A DNA stretch of 64,000 bases, taken from contig JAEULH010000083.1 of NCBI GenBank assembly GCA_016793925.1, forward strand, positions 1 to 64,000. The letters are read 5' to 3'. Below, piece after piece: positions 9,037 through 17,665 of the stretch; position 1 is the first letter of the stretch, and each line of letters begins with the position of its first letter. Under the pieces are notes generated by a model. The model did no database searches and had not been told where the DNA came from. It saw only the letters and a list, made by a program, of their open reading frames with translations. The DNA is from Rhodospirillales bacterium (lineage in GTDB: Bacteria; Pseudomonadota; Alphaproteobacteria; Rhodospirillales; Defluviicoccaceae). The translations under genes and the position numbers were made by a program.

Positions 9037-9972
9037 TCAAGCCTGGAAGTCGAGCCCGACGTCCCGGTACCAGGCCGGGTCGTCGCTCCAGTGCGCCTGC
9101 ACCCGGACGAAAAGGAACAGATGAACGCGGCAGCCGAGGAGCCGCTCCAGGTCCACGCGCGCGGCGCTGCCGATCCGGCCGAGCCGACTGCCTTTGCGGC
9201 CGATGACGATGGCCTTCTGGCCGTCGCGCTGGACATTGATGATCTGGCGGATCTCGACACTGCCGTCGTTGCGCTGAACCCAGCTTTCGGTTTCGACCGA
9301 AACGGCATATGGCAGCTCCTGCCCTAAAGCCATGAACAGCTTCTCGCGGGTGATCTCGGTCGCAAAGACGCGCTCCGACAGATCGGACACCTGATCGTCG
9401 GGAAACAACCACGGGCCGTGCGGCAGGCGCTGTTGCAGGAGCGCGACGAGATCCCCGACCCCGTCTCCGGTCTGCGCGGAGATCATGACGATGTCGGAAA
9501 AGGTCCCCGCCTCATCCAGGTTCGCCGCCAGACGGAGAAGTTCCGGCTTGGCGACCAGGTCGATCTTGTTGAGCGCCAGGACCGCTCGCCGGTTCGCGCT
9601 CCGAAGGCGCTCGGCGATGCGCAAGGGCTCGCCGGCGACGCTTCGACTGGCGTCGACCACGAGCACGATCTCGTCGGCGTCCCCGGCGCCGCTCCAGGCG
9701 GCCGCGACCATGGCGCGCTCCAGCCGCTTGCGCGGGGCGAAGATGCCGGGGGTGTCGACAAGGATGAGCTGCGCGTCGCCGCGCAGCGCGATGCCCAGCA
9801 CCCGGAACCGCGTCGTTTGCGTCTTCGGGGTGACAATGCTGACCTTGGCGCCGACGATACCGTTGACCAGCGTCGACTTGCCCGCGTTCGGCGCGCCGAT
9901 GACGGCGATGAAGCCGCAGCGCCGGCCGGCCCCGGCGCAGGGATCGGCTGGGCTCGCATCGTCCTTTCCCAA
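9037..9972 (-). CDS. era: GTPase Era
   Basis: Era is the essential GTPase that binds the 3' end of 16S rRNA during 30S subunit maturation. The 311-residue protein has the G1 loop GAPNAGKS, the switch region KTQTTRFRVLG, G3 DTPGIFAP, G4 NKID and a C-terminal KH domain with ETESWVQRNDGSVEI and IGRKGSRLGRIGSAAR. The frame begins with TTG at 9972, which is well placed behind an AAGGAGA Shine-Dalgarno; no ATG lies before the G1 loop. It follows rnc by 12 bases in the same operon, so rRNA processing (rnc) and 30S assembly (era) are made together. Confidence 0.96.
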   Translation of the reverse strand: MGKDDASPADPCAGAGRRCGFIAVIGAPNAGKSTLVNGIVGAKVSIVTPKTQTTRFRVLGIALRGDAQLILVDTPGIFAPRKRLERAMVAAAWSGAGDADEIVLVVDASRSVAGEPLRIAERLRSANRRAVLALNKIDLVAKPELLRLAANLDEAGTFSDIVMISAQTGDGVGDLVALLQQRLPHGPWLFPDDQVSDLSERVFATEITREKLFMALGQELPYAVSVETESWVQRNDGSVEIRQIINVQRDGQKAIVIGRKGSRLGRIGSAARVDLERLLGCRVHLFLFVRVQAHWSDDPAWYRDVGLDFQA

Positions 9973-9984
9973 GGCCGTCTCCTT

Positions 9985-10692
9985 CTAGCCGGCGGGTTCG
10001 AGGCGACGGAGGAGTTCCTCGGCCGCCGCCTGTTCGGCAGCGCGCTTGGTCGCGCCGGTCGCGATCGCCGCACCGACGTCCGGCAAAGCCACCTCGACCC
10101 AGAACTCCGGCGCATGCGCCGGGCCGTGGCGCCTTACCTCGCGGTAGTTCGGCAGGCCCAGGTTCCGGCCCTGCGCCCATTCCTGCAAGGCCGTTTTCGG
10201 ATCCTTCGGCGGCGTCGACACGCCGCTGATGAAAGCCGACCACTGCGCCTCGATGAAGGCGGCGGCAGCCGACAACCCGCCGTCCAGGAACATCGCGCCG
10301 ATGATGGCCTCGCAGGTATCGGCGAGCATGCCGGGATTGCGCGTGCCGCCGGCTTCCCTCTCGCTCCGCGAGGCGACGATCGACGCGCTCAGGTGCAGCC
10401 GCTCGGCCACCCGCGTCAATGTCGGCCCGCTCACCAGCGCCGCGTGGCGCTGGGCCAGCCCGCCTTCCGGCTCGTCGGCGAAGCGCCGGTAGAGCAGCTC
10501 GGCTATGACGAGACCGAGAACGCGGTCGCCGAGGAATTCCAGGCGCTCGTTCGATACGACCGACGACCCGCGGACGCCGCGCGCGCTGCCGTGGGTCAGC
10601 GCCAGGGCAAGCAGCGTCGGGTTGGAGAACCGGTGGCCGAGACGCTGCTCGAGGCCGGCGTCCTCGCCGTGCGCGCCACCCGCGGCGTTCAC
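9985..10692 (-). CDS. rnc: Ribonuclease III
   Basis: RNase III cuts double-stranded RNA, including the rRNA precursor. The 235-residue protein contains the catalytic signature NERLEFLGDRVLGLVIAE, the second acidic cluster LADTCEAIIGAMFLDGG and a C-terminal dsRNA-binding domain (DPKTALQEWAQGRN to AATGATKRAAEQAAAEEL). The GTG start at 10692 overlaps the lepB stop codon as GTGA, which forces translational coupling. Earlier open frame belongs to a shadow of lepB. Order lepB-rnc-era is conserved across proteobacteria. Confidence 0.95.
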   Translation of the reverse strand: MNAAGGAHGEDAGLEQRLGHRFSNPTLLALALTHGSARGVRGSSVVSNERLEFLGDRVLGLVIAELLYRRFADEPEGGLAQRHAALVSGPTLTRVAERLHLSASIVASRSEREAGGTRNPGMLADTCEAIIGAMFLDGGLSAAAAFIEAQWSAFISGVSTPPKDPKTALQEWAQGRNLGLPNYREVRRHGPAHAPEFWVEVALPDVGAAIATGATKRAAEQAAAEELLRRLEPAG

Positions 10693-11483
10693 CGGATGCC
10701 CGTGAACAGGCGGTCGAAACGGACCGTCTGCGGCCACTCCCAAAGCCTGAGCGGATTGCCGTCGATGGAGAAGAAAATGAACTCGGCGCGTCCGACCAGG
10801 TTCTCGAACGGCACGTAGCCGACCTCGCCCAGGAACCGGCTGTCGCGGGAGCTGTCGCGGTTGTCGCCCATGGCGAAGTAGTGGCCGGGCGGCACGGTGT
10901 ACACGCCCGTGTTGTCGAAGGGGCCGGCGTCCGTCAATTCGATGATCGGATGAGAGACGCCGTTCGGCAGCGTTTCCCGGTAAAGGTGGAAGCGCCGCCC
11001 CGCCCCTTGCCCGTCCGGCAGCGTGTACTCGCCCAGCGGCACGCGCTCGACCGGCTTGCCGTTGATATTGACAATGCCGTTGACGACCTGGATGTCGTCG
11101 CCGGGCAGGCCGATGATCCGCTTTATGTAGTCGGTCTTGTTGTCGGACGGCAGCTTGAAGACCACCACATCCCCGCGCTGCGGCTCCGAGGCGAGGATCC
11201 GGCCCGGGATCAGCGGCAGGCCGAACGGCAGCGAGTACCGGCTGAAGCCGTAGGCGTACTTGGAGACGAACAGGTAGTCGCCGACAAGCAGCGTCGGGAT
11301 CATCGACCCCGAGGGGATGTTGAAGGGCTCGAAGGCGAAGGTGCGGATGACGACCGCGATCAACACCGCGTAGAAGATCGTCTTCAGCAGGTCGAGGAAG
11401 CTGCTGGTCTTGGCGCGAGCGCCCCTCGACGTCGTCTCGCCGGTCACCGTCTGCTCGTCCGCTCTGTTCAGATCGCGTTTCAT
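10689..11483 (-). CDS. lepB: Signal peptidase I
   Basis: LepB removes signal peptides from secreted proteins on the outer face of the inner membrane. The 264-residue protein has one N-terminal membrane segment (FLDLLKTIFYAVLIAVVIRTF) followed by the catalytic serine box FNIPSGSMIPTLLVGDYL, the lysine box GDVVVFKLPSDNKTDYIKRIIG and the box YFAMGDNRDSSRDSRF. It sits in the operon acpS-lepB-rnc-era, 12 bases after acpS, and ends within the GTG start of rnc. Confidence 0.96.
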   Translation of the reverse strand: MKRDLNRADEQTVTGETTSRGARAKTSSFLDLLKTIFYAVLIAVVIRTFAFEPFNIPSGSMIPTLLVGDYLFVSKYAYGFSRYSLPFGLPLIPGRILASEPQRGDVVVFKLPSDNKTDYIKRIIGLPGDDIQVVNGIVNINGKPVERVPLGEYTLPDGQGAGRRFHLYRETLPNGVSHPIIELTDAGPFDNTGVYTVPPGHYFAMGDNRDSSRDSRFLGEVGYVPFENLVGRAEFIFFSIDGNPLRLWEWPQTVRFDRLFTGIR

Positions 11484-11495
11484 CGTCCCGCCAAG

Positions 11496-11927
11496 TCAAG
11501 AATTCCTAACGTCCGTATGCGCGACCGGCGACGCGGTCACCGCCGAGATGACCACGACCGCGTGCGCCAGCGGATACTCGTCGGACAACGAAAGCTCGAT
11601 GGCAGCCGTCATCCCCGTCGGGGTCAGCATGGTCAGACGCTGCAACGCACCGCCGCTCAGCGTCAGGAAGGGTTTGCCCGAAGGCAGATTGTCGACCTCT
11701 ATGCCGCGCCAGGCGACGCCGTCGCGAAAGCCGGTGCCGAGCGCCTTTGCGCAGGCCTCCTTGGCGGCGTAGCGCTGGGCGTAGCGGGCGGCGCGAGTGA
11801 CGTGGCCTTCGCAACGGGCGCGTTCGGTCGCGGTAAAGACCCGTTCGCGGAACCGGTCGCCCCACCGCTCCAGAGTCCGCTCGATGCGACGGATGTCGAG
11901 GAGGTCCGTGCCGACCCCGATGATCAT
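11496..11927 (-). CDS. acpS: Holo-[acyl-carrier-protein] synthase
   Basis: AcpS transfers phosphopantetheine from CoA to acyl carrier protein. The 143-residue product shows the family N-terminus [16 protein letters not shown] with the metal-binding Asp, and the second motif [15 protein letters not shown]. The ATG overlaps the stop of pdxJ (ATGA). The pairing pdxJ-acpS-lepB is classical in proteobacteria. Confidence 0.95.
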   Translation of the reverse strand: MIIGVGTDLLDIRRIERTLERWGDRFRERVFTATERARCEGHVTRAARYAQRYAAKEACAKALGTGFRDGVAWRGIEVDNLPSGKPFLTLSGGALQRLTMLTPTGMTAAIELSLSDEYPLAHAVVVISAVTASPVAHTDVRNS

Positions 11928-12688
11928 AGCAGCGGCCCCCGCGGCGTCCGCGGCGCCGTCGCGCGCGCGTCGTCCATCAGATCCCGCATCTGGCGGATGG
12001 CGGGTTCGAGGCCGCGAAAGATGGCCTCGCCGATCAGGAAATGACCGATATTCAGCTCGACGATCAGGGGAAGCGCCGAGATGGCTTCGACCGTGTCGTA
12101 GGTCAGGCCGTGGCCGGCGTGCGATTCCATCCTGAAATCGTGGGCGCGCAACGAGGCCGTCTCGATGCGACGAAGCTCCCTCTCCCGCTCCGCGCCCGTG
12201 CTGTTGCAGTAGCGCCCGGTGTGGAACTCGACGGCGCCGGCGCCGAGCATCGCCGCGGCCTCGACCTGTTCCAGCGACGGCTCGATGAACAGCGACACCC
12301 GGATCCCGGCGAGGCTCATCTCTGTGACAAAGCGGGCGAGATATTCCACGCCCGCGGCGGCGTCAATGCCGCCCTCGGTCGTCCGTTCCTCGCGCCGCTC
12401 CGGCACCAGGCAGACCGCGTGCGGCATGTGGCGCAGCGCAATCTCGAGCATGTCGTCGGTCGCGGCCATCTCCAGGTTCAGCGGCGCATCGAGGATGCGC
12501 CGAAGCTGGACAATATCCTCGTCGGAGATGTGCCGGCGATCTTCGCGCAGGTGGGCGGTTATGCCGTCGGCGCCTGCTTCCACGGCCGCCTTTGCGGCGC
12601 GCACCGGGTCGGGGTGGCGGCCGCCGCGGGCGTTGCGAATGGTCGCGACGTGGTCGATGTTGACGCCTAGACGAAGATGTCGAGCCAT
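11924..12688 (-). CDS. pdxJ: Pyridoxine 5'-phosphate synthase
   Basis: PdxJ condenses 1-deoxy-xylulose 5-phosphate with 3-amino-2-oxopropyl phosphate to form vitamin B6. The 254-residue TIM barrel has the expected [21 protein letters not shown] start, [28 protein letters not shown], the GRYCNS-like TGRY region and [11 protein letters not shown] chose ATG 12688; an ATG at 12772 would add 28 unrelated residues. It is the first gene after the 165-base gap from rsh and overlaps acpS by four bases. Confidence 0.95.
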   Translation of the reverse strand: MARHLRLGVNIDHVATIRNARGGRHPDPVRAAKAAVEAGADGITAHLREDRRHISDEDIVQLRRILDAPLNLEMAATDDMLEIALRHMPHAVCLVPERREERTTEGGIDAAAGVEYLARFVTEMSLAGIRVSLFIEPSLEQVEAAAMLGAGAVEFHTGRYCNSTGAERERELRRIETASLRAHDFRMESHAGHGLTYDTVEAISALPLIVELNIGHFLIGEAIFRGLEPAIRQMRDLMDDARATAPRTPRGPLL

Positions 12689-12853
12689 GCTTCTCCCAGT
12701 ATCGCCGACAGCCGCAGCACGGGCGGACGCGTTATAGGCGATCGGATGCCGTTCCCCTAGATCAACCTGCATTCGCGAGAAATGCGCGGGCCGCCGGTCG
12801 CTGGCGGCCGGGCCGGCCGACCGTCCGCCCCCCGCTCCTCCGACCCCTGGCCT

Positions 12854-15001
12854 CTAGCCCCGGGCGCGGTCGACCGCGTTGATTGCGGGCGTTGCGCGCA
12901 GGGCGGCGATGATGTCGGTCAGGTGTTTGACGTCGCGGACCTCGATATCGATGAGCATGTCAAACAGCTCGTTGGTGCGATTCGTGATCTTGAGGTTGGT
13001 GATGTTGCCCTGGTTCTTGCCGATGACAGTGGTCAGGCTGCCGAGGCTCCCCGGTTCATTGACAACGATGAGTTGGACCCGGCTCGTATGCAGCGGCGCC
13101 GCCGGATCGTCGACGTCCCATGAGACGTCGATCCAGCGCTCCGGCGTATCGGCGAACGCAACCAGGCTGTCGCAATCGATGGTGTGGATGGTCACGCCCT
13201 TGCCGGTCGTGACGACGCCGACGATGCGATCGCCCGGCAACGGGTGACAGCAGCCGGCGAAATGCACGGCCATGCCCGGAATGAGGCCCTTGAGGGGTAC
13301 GTTGAAGTCCGGCTTCGGCACCTTCTTGCCGCGCCGGCCGAGCGGGATGACCTTCTGGTAGAAGCTGGGCTTCTTGCGGGTACCCGGGAATACCGTCTCG
13401 ATGACCTGCCGGCCGGTGAGCAGGCCGGCGCCCACCTGCGCGCAGAGATCGTCGACGGTCGGCTGCTTGAAGTTCTTGAGGACGCCTTCCAGCGCCTTGT
13501 TGGAGTACTCGTAGCCCTCCTCCTTGAACGCGCGCTCGAGGATGGAACGGCCGAGTTGAAGATACTGCTCCCGCTCCTTGGATCGAATGAACCGTCTGAT
13601 CCGCGCGCGCGCCTTGCCGGTGACGACAAACCGCTCCCAGGTCGGCGATGGCGTCTGCGCCCGCGAGGTGATGATCTCGACCTGATCGCCGTTCTGCAGC
13701 ACGGTGCGCAGCGGCATCAGCCGGCCGTTGATCTTGGCGCCGACGCACTTGTCGCCGATCTCCGAATGCACGGCGTAGGCGAAATCGACCGGTGTCGCGC
13801 GCGCCGGCAGGTTGATCAGGTCGCCCTTGGGGGTGAAACAGAAAACCTCGTCCTGGAACATCTCGAGCTTGGTGTGCTCGAGGAACTCCTCCGGTCCGAC
13901 GGCGTGTTCGAGGATTTCGAGGAGTTCGCGCAGCCACCGGTACTGCCGGCCGTTGGTGTGGCTGACGTGCTGCTTGTAGTGCCAGTGGGCGGCGACGCCG
14001 CGCTCGGCGACGGCGTGCATCTCGCGGGTCCGGATCTGGATCTCGATCCGGTGGCCTTCGGGGCCGAGCACGGCTGTGTGCAAGGAGCGATAGCCGTTCG
14101 GTTTCGGTGTCGAGATGTAGTCCTTGAAGCGTCCGGGGATCACCGGATAGCCGTGGTGCACGCTGCCGAGGGTCCGGTAACAGTCCTCCACCGTCTCCAC
14201 GACGACGCGGAAGGCCATGATGTCGCAGAGCTGCTCGAAGCCGAGATTGTTCCGCTGCATCTTGCGCCAGATGGAAAATGCGGTCTTCTCCCGACCGACG
14301 ACCTCGGCCCGCACGCCGCCGGCGGTGATTGTCGTGTGCAGCTCGTCGATGATCCTGTTGATGAGGTCGCCGCCCTGGTCGCGCAGGAAATTCAACCGGG
14401 CCATGATCGAAGCGCGCGCGTGCGGGTTGATCTCGGCGAAGGCGAGATCCTCGAGTTCGATCTTCATCTCCTGCATGCCGATGCGTTCGGCGAGCGGAGC
14501 GTAGATGTCCATCGTCTCGTGGGCGATGCGGCGGCGCTTCTCCGGGTCGCGGATGTGGCGCAACGTCCGCATGTTGTGCAGCCGGTCCGCCAGTTTGACC
14601 AGGAGAACGCGGATGTCCTCGGACATCGCGAGGACGAGCTTGCGGAAGTTCTCCGCCTGCGAGGCTCGCTCCGACTGCAGCTCGATCCGGGTCAGTTTGG
14701 TGACCCCGTCGACCAGGCGCGCCACCTCATCGCCGAAGAGGTAGCGAATCTCGTCGACGGTGGCGGTCGTATCCTCGATCGTGTCGTGCAGCAGCCCGGT
14801 GATGATCGACGCGGTGTCGAGGCGGTAGTCCGTCAGGATGCCGGCCACCTCGAGGGGATGCGAGAAATAGGGATCGCCGGAGGCGCGCCGCTGGTTGCCA
14901 TGCGCCTTCATCGCAAACACGTAGCCGCGGTTGAGCGCCTCCTCGTCGACGCAGGGGTCGTAACCCTTGACCCTCTCAACCAGCTCGAATTGCCGGATCA
15001 T
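12854..15001 (-). CDS. rsh: Bifunctional (p)ppGpp synthetase/hydrolase Rsh (RelA/SpoT)
   Basis: Rsh makes and degrades the alarmone (p)ppGpp. The 715-residue protein has the HD hydrolase domain with an intact HDTIEDT motif (residues 72-78), a synthetase domain with RFKDYISTPKPNGYRSLHT and an IEIQIRT strand, a TGS domain (VFCFTPKGDLINLPARATPVDFAYAVH-region) and a C-terminal ACT domain. Both active sites look complete, so it should be the sole stringent-response enzyme, as usual in alphaproteobacteria. The start ATG 15001 removes a short upstream extension. It follows rpoZ by 84 bases and precedes pdxJ in the same direction. Confidence 0.96.
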   Translation of the reverse strand: MIRQFELVERVKGYDPCVDEEALNRGYVFAMKAHGNQRRASGDPYFSHPLEVAGILTDYRLDTASIITGLLHDTIEDTTATVDEIRYLFGDEVARLVDGVTKLTRIELQSERASQAENFRKLVLAMSEDIRVLLVKLADRLHNMRTLRHIRDPEKRRRIAHETMDIYAPLAERIGMQEMKIELEDLAFAEINPHARASIMARLNFLRDQGGDLINRIIDELHTTITAGGVRAEVVGREKTAFSIWRKMQRNNLGFEQLCDIMAFRVVVETVEDCYRTLGSVHHGYPVIPGRFKDYISTPKPNGYRSLHTAVLGPEGHRIEIQIRTREMHAVAERGVAAHWHYKQHVSHTNGRQYRWLRELLEILEHAVGPEEFLEHTKLEMFQDEVFCFTPKGDLINLPARATPVDFAYAVHSEIGDKCVGAKINGRLMPLRTVLQNGDQVEIITSRAQTPSPTWERFVVTGKARARIRRFIRSKEREQYLQLGRSILERAFKEEGYEYSNKALEGVLKNFKQPTVDDLCAQVGAGLLTGRQVIETVFPGTRKKPSFYQKVIPLGRRGKKVPKPDFNVPLKGLIPGMAVHFAGCCHPLPGDRIVGVVTTGKGVTIHTIDCDSLVAFADTPERWIDVSWDVDDPAAPLHTSRVQLIVVNEPGSLGSLTTVIGKNQGNITNLKITNRTNELFDMLIDIEVRDVKHLTDIIAALRATPAINAVDRARG

Positions 15002-15085
15002 TGTCGGACCTGGTGGAAGCTCCGCCCCGGCGCGCATCGGCGACCCGCCTGTCTCCCATCGAGTCGCGCCGTGGGCGCGTCGCGG

Positions 15086-15550
15086 TTACAACGCCTCGGG
15101 TTCGTCGTCCCCGAGATCGGCATCGGGATCGGCTTCGGCATCGACGTCGTCTTCGCCCTCCGCGACCGCCGCGCCTTCGTCCTCCACATAGAGCTCGTCT
15201 TCGCGCATCTCCTCGCTCGCCTGCGCCTCGCCGCGTTCCTCGCCGATTTCGTCGACGACCTCTTCGCCGCCGTCTTCGCTGAGCGGCAGGAGGTCGATCT
15301 CCTCGCCTTCGGGATCGTCGGATTCGACAATCGTCTGCAGTCCGCGGATCAGGCCGTTTTCGAGGTCCTTGAGGTCGACCCTGGCGTCCGCGATTTCGCG
15401 CAGGGCGACGACGGCGTTCTTGTCGTTGTCGCGATCCACCGCGAGCGGCGCGCCGGCGGCTATGTTCCGACCCCGTTGGGCCGCGAGCATGACCAGCTCG
15501 AACCGGTTCGGAATCCGGGTTACGCAGTCTTCAACGGTTACACGCGCCAT
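15086..15550 (-). CDS. rpoZ: RNA polymerase omega subunit with long acidic tail
   Basis: Omega helps assemble the beta-prime subunit. The first 75 residues are a normal omega ([43 protein letters not shown]). A strongly acidic tail of about 80 residues follows, rich in Glu and Asp, making 154 residues in all, longer than typical alphaproteobacterial omegas. GGAGAGGA precedes the ATG. The rpoZ-rsh order is the classical one and links the alarmone enzyme with its polymerase target region. The tail is probably disordered; its role is unknown. Confidence 0.95.
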   Translation of the reverse strand: MARVTVEDCVTRIPNRFELVMLAAQRGRNIAAGAPLAVDRDNDKNAVVALREIADARVDLKDLENGLIRGLQTIVESDDPEGEEIDLLPLSEDGGEEVVDEIGEERGEAQASEEMREDELYVEDEGAAVAEGEDDVDAEADPDADLGDDEPEAL

Positions 15551-15641
15551 ACAGTCCTCTCCACATCAAGCCTTCGCGTCGCCCGCAAGCCGGCATTGTG
15601 CCCGCATCGTCAGCGCGACGCAATTTCTGCCTGCCGCGGCA

Positions 15642-16142
15642 TTACGGCCGCAGCACTTCGATCTGCTGGTCGCCCGGCAAGGCGTCGAGCATCTCCTGCA
15701 CCGTCAGCCCCGACAGCGGGTGACGCCACTCGGGAGCCAGTTCGGCCCAGGGGGCGAGCACGAAGGCCCGCTCCGCCAGCCGCGGGTGCGGAAGACGCAG
15801 CGACGCCGCCCCCTCACTCACCACCAGCTCGTCGTAGGCCAGCAGGTCCAGGTCGAGGCAACGCGCCTCGTTCACCTCGCCGCGCACCCGGCCGAACTCG
15901 CATTCGATTTCGTGCAGGACAGCCAGGAGGAGCGCCGGCCGCAGGTCGGAACGAGCGGAGGCCACGCCATTGATATAGTGCGGTTGAGACGACGGCGGCA
16001 GGGGGGCGGTACGATACCACCGCGATCGCGCGGTGATCGTGATCCCGCGGCCCGCGAGCCTGACCAGCGCAACCTCGAGGGAGGCCGGAGGTGAGCCGAA
16101 CCTGGCGCTGGGCTGATTGCCGCCAATGCCGATATAAATCAC
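15642..16142 (-). CDS. folK: 2-amino-4-hydroxy-6-hydroxymethyldihydropteridine pyrophosphokinase
   Basis: FolK transfers pyrophosphate from ATP to the pterin in folate synthesis. The product shows the start VIYIGIGGNQP, the acceptor region RSRWYRTAPLPPSSQPHYING, the family signature RCLDLDLLAYDE and LPHPRLAERAFVLAPWAEL. The Thr before the LDLDLL motif is replaced by Cys. The frame has two GTG candidates: 16142 (used here, AGGAG about ten bases upstream, normal N-terminus) and 16175 (11 residues longer, no clear ribosome site). It begins the minus-strand run with rpoZ and rsh. Confidence 0.92.
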   Translation of the reverse strand: MIYIGIGGNQPSARFGSPPASLEVALVRLAGRGITITARSRWYRTAPLPPSSQPHYINGVASARSDLRPALLLAVLHEIECEFGRVRGEVNEARCLDLDLLAYDELVVSEGAASLRLPHPRLAERAFVLAPWAELAPEWRHPLSGLTVQEMLDALPGDQQIEVLRP

Positions 16143-16245
16143 AGGGCCGTCTACTCCTGGCGACCTTGAAGGCACCTCAGGGTAAACTTATGTACTTTTG
16201 CAAATCGTTTCCACGAACATCAAGCAACTCTGCAAAGCCATTTGC

Positions 16246-16283
16246 GGGTGTCGCTGATCGATACCCACAGCCGCATTTGCGGC
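16246..16283 (+). promoter_or_regulatory. Two adjacent short hairpins upstream of the NYN gene
   Basis: Between the divergent folK and NYN genes are two inverted repeats: GGGTGTC (16246-16252) with GATACCC (16260-16266), and GCCGC (16270-16274) with GCGGC (16279-16283), the latter around an ATTT loop. They end 22 bases before the NYN start codon. No T-run follows, so they are not terminators. They could be an operator or 5' leader structure; the sequence alone does not tell. Confidence 0.35.
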
Positions 16284-16304
16284 ATGAGATAGGGACATGT
16301 CTGG

Positions 16305-16904
16305 ATGCTATTCTACCCCCAGGAACGCATTGGTTTATTCATCGACGGCTCGAATCTGTACGCCGCTGCCAAGGCGCTGAACTTCGATATAGATTACAAG
16401 CGCCTACTCGAGCTCTTCGCCGCCAAGGGCCATCTGATCCGCGCTTTTTACTATACCGCCCTGATCGAGGACCAGGAATATTCGCCGATTCGGCCGCTCA
16501 TCGACTGGCTGGACTACAACGGCTACACCATGGTGACCAAGCCGACGAAAGAGTTCACCGACGCATTCGGCCAGCGCAAGATCAAGGGCAACATGGACAT
16601 CGAGCTCGCGATCGACGTGATGGAGATGGCCGAGCATCTCGATCATGTCGTTCTGTTCTCCGGCGACGGCGACTTCCGGCGGCTGGTGGATGCGATCCAA
16701 CGGCGCGGCGTTCGCGTGACCATCGTCAGCACGATCCGCTCAAAGCCGCCGATGGTTGCGGACGAACTCCGCCGGCAGGCCGACAATTTCGTCGAACTGC
16801 TGGATCTGCAGCCGAGCATTCAGCGCAACCTCCCCGGACGCGAGGAGCGCACCCACGCCAACACGCCGGCTTCGCCGTCCGGGTCGATGCTCGAAAGCGT
16901 GTAA
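16305..16904 (+). CDS. NYN domain protein (LabA/DUF88 family putative RNase)
   Basis: The 199-residue protein is a PIN-like NYN nuclease. It carries the acidic metal-site motifs of the family: IGLFIDGSNLYAA at residues 9-21, KGNMDIELAIDVM and LFSGDGDFRRLVDAI, followed by VTIVSTIRSKPPMVADEL. NYN proteins of this type are thought to cut RNA, and LabA members act in gene regulation in cyanobacteria; the substrate here is unknown. The C-terminal 30 residues are basic and disordered. The uracil-DNA glycosylase gene starts 10 bases downstream, suggesting an operon. Confidence 0.85.
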   Translation: MLFYPQERIGLFIDGSNLYAAAKALNFDIDYKRLLELFAAKGHLIRAFYYTALIEDQEYSPIRPLIDWLDYNGYTMVTKPTKEFTDAFGQRKIKGNMDIELAIDVMEMAEHLDHVVLFSGDGDFRRLVDAIQRRGVRVTIVSTIRSKPPMVADELRRQADNFVELLDLQPSIQRNLPGREERTHANTPASPSGSMLESV

Positions 16905-16914
16905 AGGCGACGGC

Positions 16915-17562
16915 GTGACGCAACCGGTCGCGCCCGCCCGCGACTGCCCGCTTTGCCCGAGGTTGGCGGCTCTGCGCCAAACCTGCCGCACGGCGAATCC
17001 GCACTGGCACGCCGCGCCCGTGCCGTCGTTCGGGGACGAAGATGCCGCGGTCCTGATCGTCGGCCTTGCGCCGGGGCTGCAGGGAGCGAACCGGACCGGG
17101 CGGCCGTTTACCGGTGATTTCGCGGGCGTTCTGCTTTACCAGACCCTGCTCGGGGCCGGCCTTGCGGAGGGCCGCTACCAGGCCGATCCGGCGGACGGCC
17201 TCCGCCTCGCCGGCTGCCGCATCACCAATGCCGTGCGCTGCGTGCCGCCCGAGAACCGACCCAGCACCGCGGAGATCGAAGCCTGTCGTCCCTTTCTCGC
17301 CGCCGAGATCGCCGCGATGGCGCGGCTGCGTGCGATCCTGGCGCTGGGCAACATCGCCCACAACGCCGTCCTCGCCTGCTATTCCGTGCGCCGCGCAAGC
17401 TTTCCCTTCCGCCACGGCGTCCGCCACCGCCTGCCGGATGGGAAGGTGCTCGTCGACAGCTACCACTGCTCCCGGCTCAACACCAACACCGGCCGCCTGA
17501 CGAAGGCGATGTTCGAAGCCGTCATCGCCGACCTGGCGGCGGCCGCCCGCGCAAGCGGGTGA
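16915..17562 (+). CDS. Uracil-DNA glycosylase, family 5 (UdgB type)
   Basis: This enzyme removes uracil and deaminated bases from DNA. The 215-residue product has the CPLCPRL cysteine pair near the N-terminus for an iron-sulfur cluster, motif A GLAPGLQGANRTGRPFTGD, and motif B HCSRLNTNTGRLT, which are diagnostic of family 5 rather than family 4. Motif A lacks the catalytic Asp/Asn of family 1, as is normal for UdgB. The start is GTG 16915, ten bases after the NYN gene; an ORF extending further upstream only overlaps the NYN gene. Confidence 0.88.
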   Translation: MTQPVAPARDCPLCPRLAALRQTCRTANPHWHAAPVPSFGDEDAAVLIVGLAPGLQGANRTGRPFTGDFAGVLLYQTLLGAGLAEGRYQADPADGLRLAGCRITNAVRCVPPENRPSTAEIEACRPFLAAEIAAMARLRAILALGNIAHNAVLACYSVRRASFPFRHGVRHRLPDGKVLVDSYHCSRLNTNTGRLTKAMFEAVIADLAAAARASG

Positions 17563-17665
17563 TCTTCGCTGCGGGCCAGTCGGCGCCGCCGCTGAACAGG
17601 TTGTCGTTCACGGCGACCAGCCCCACCGGCCCCCGAGCCGGCCCGCCGCGTCCGCGGCCGGTCGC

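Noticed and set aside
13184-15973. 929-codon open frame on the plus strand
   Set aside because: It is antisense to rsh, rpoZ and folK, which all have clear family motifs.
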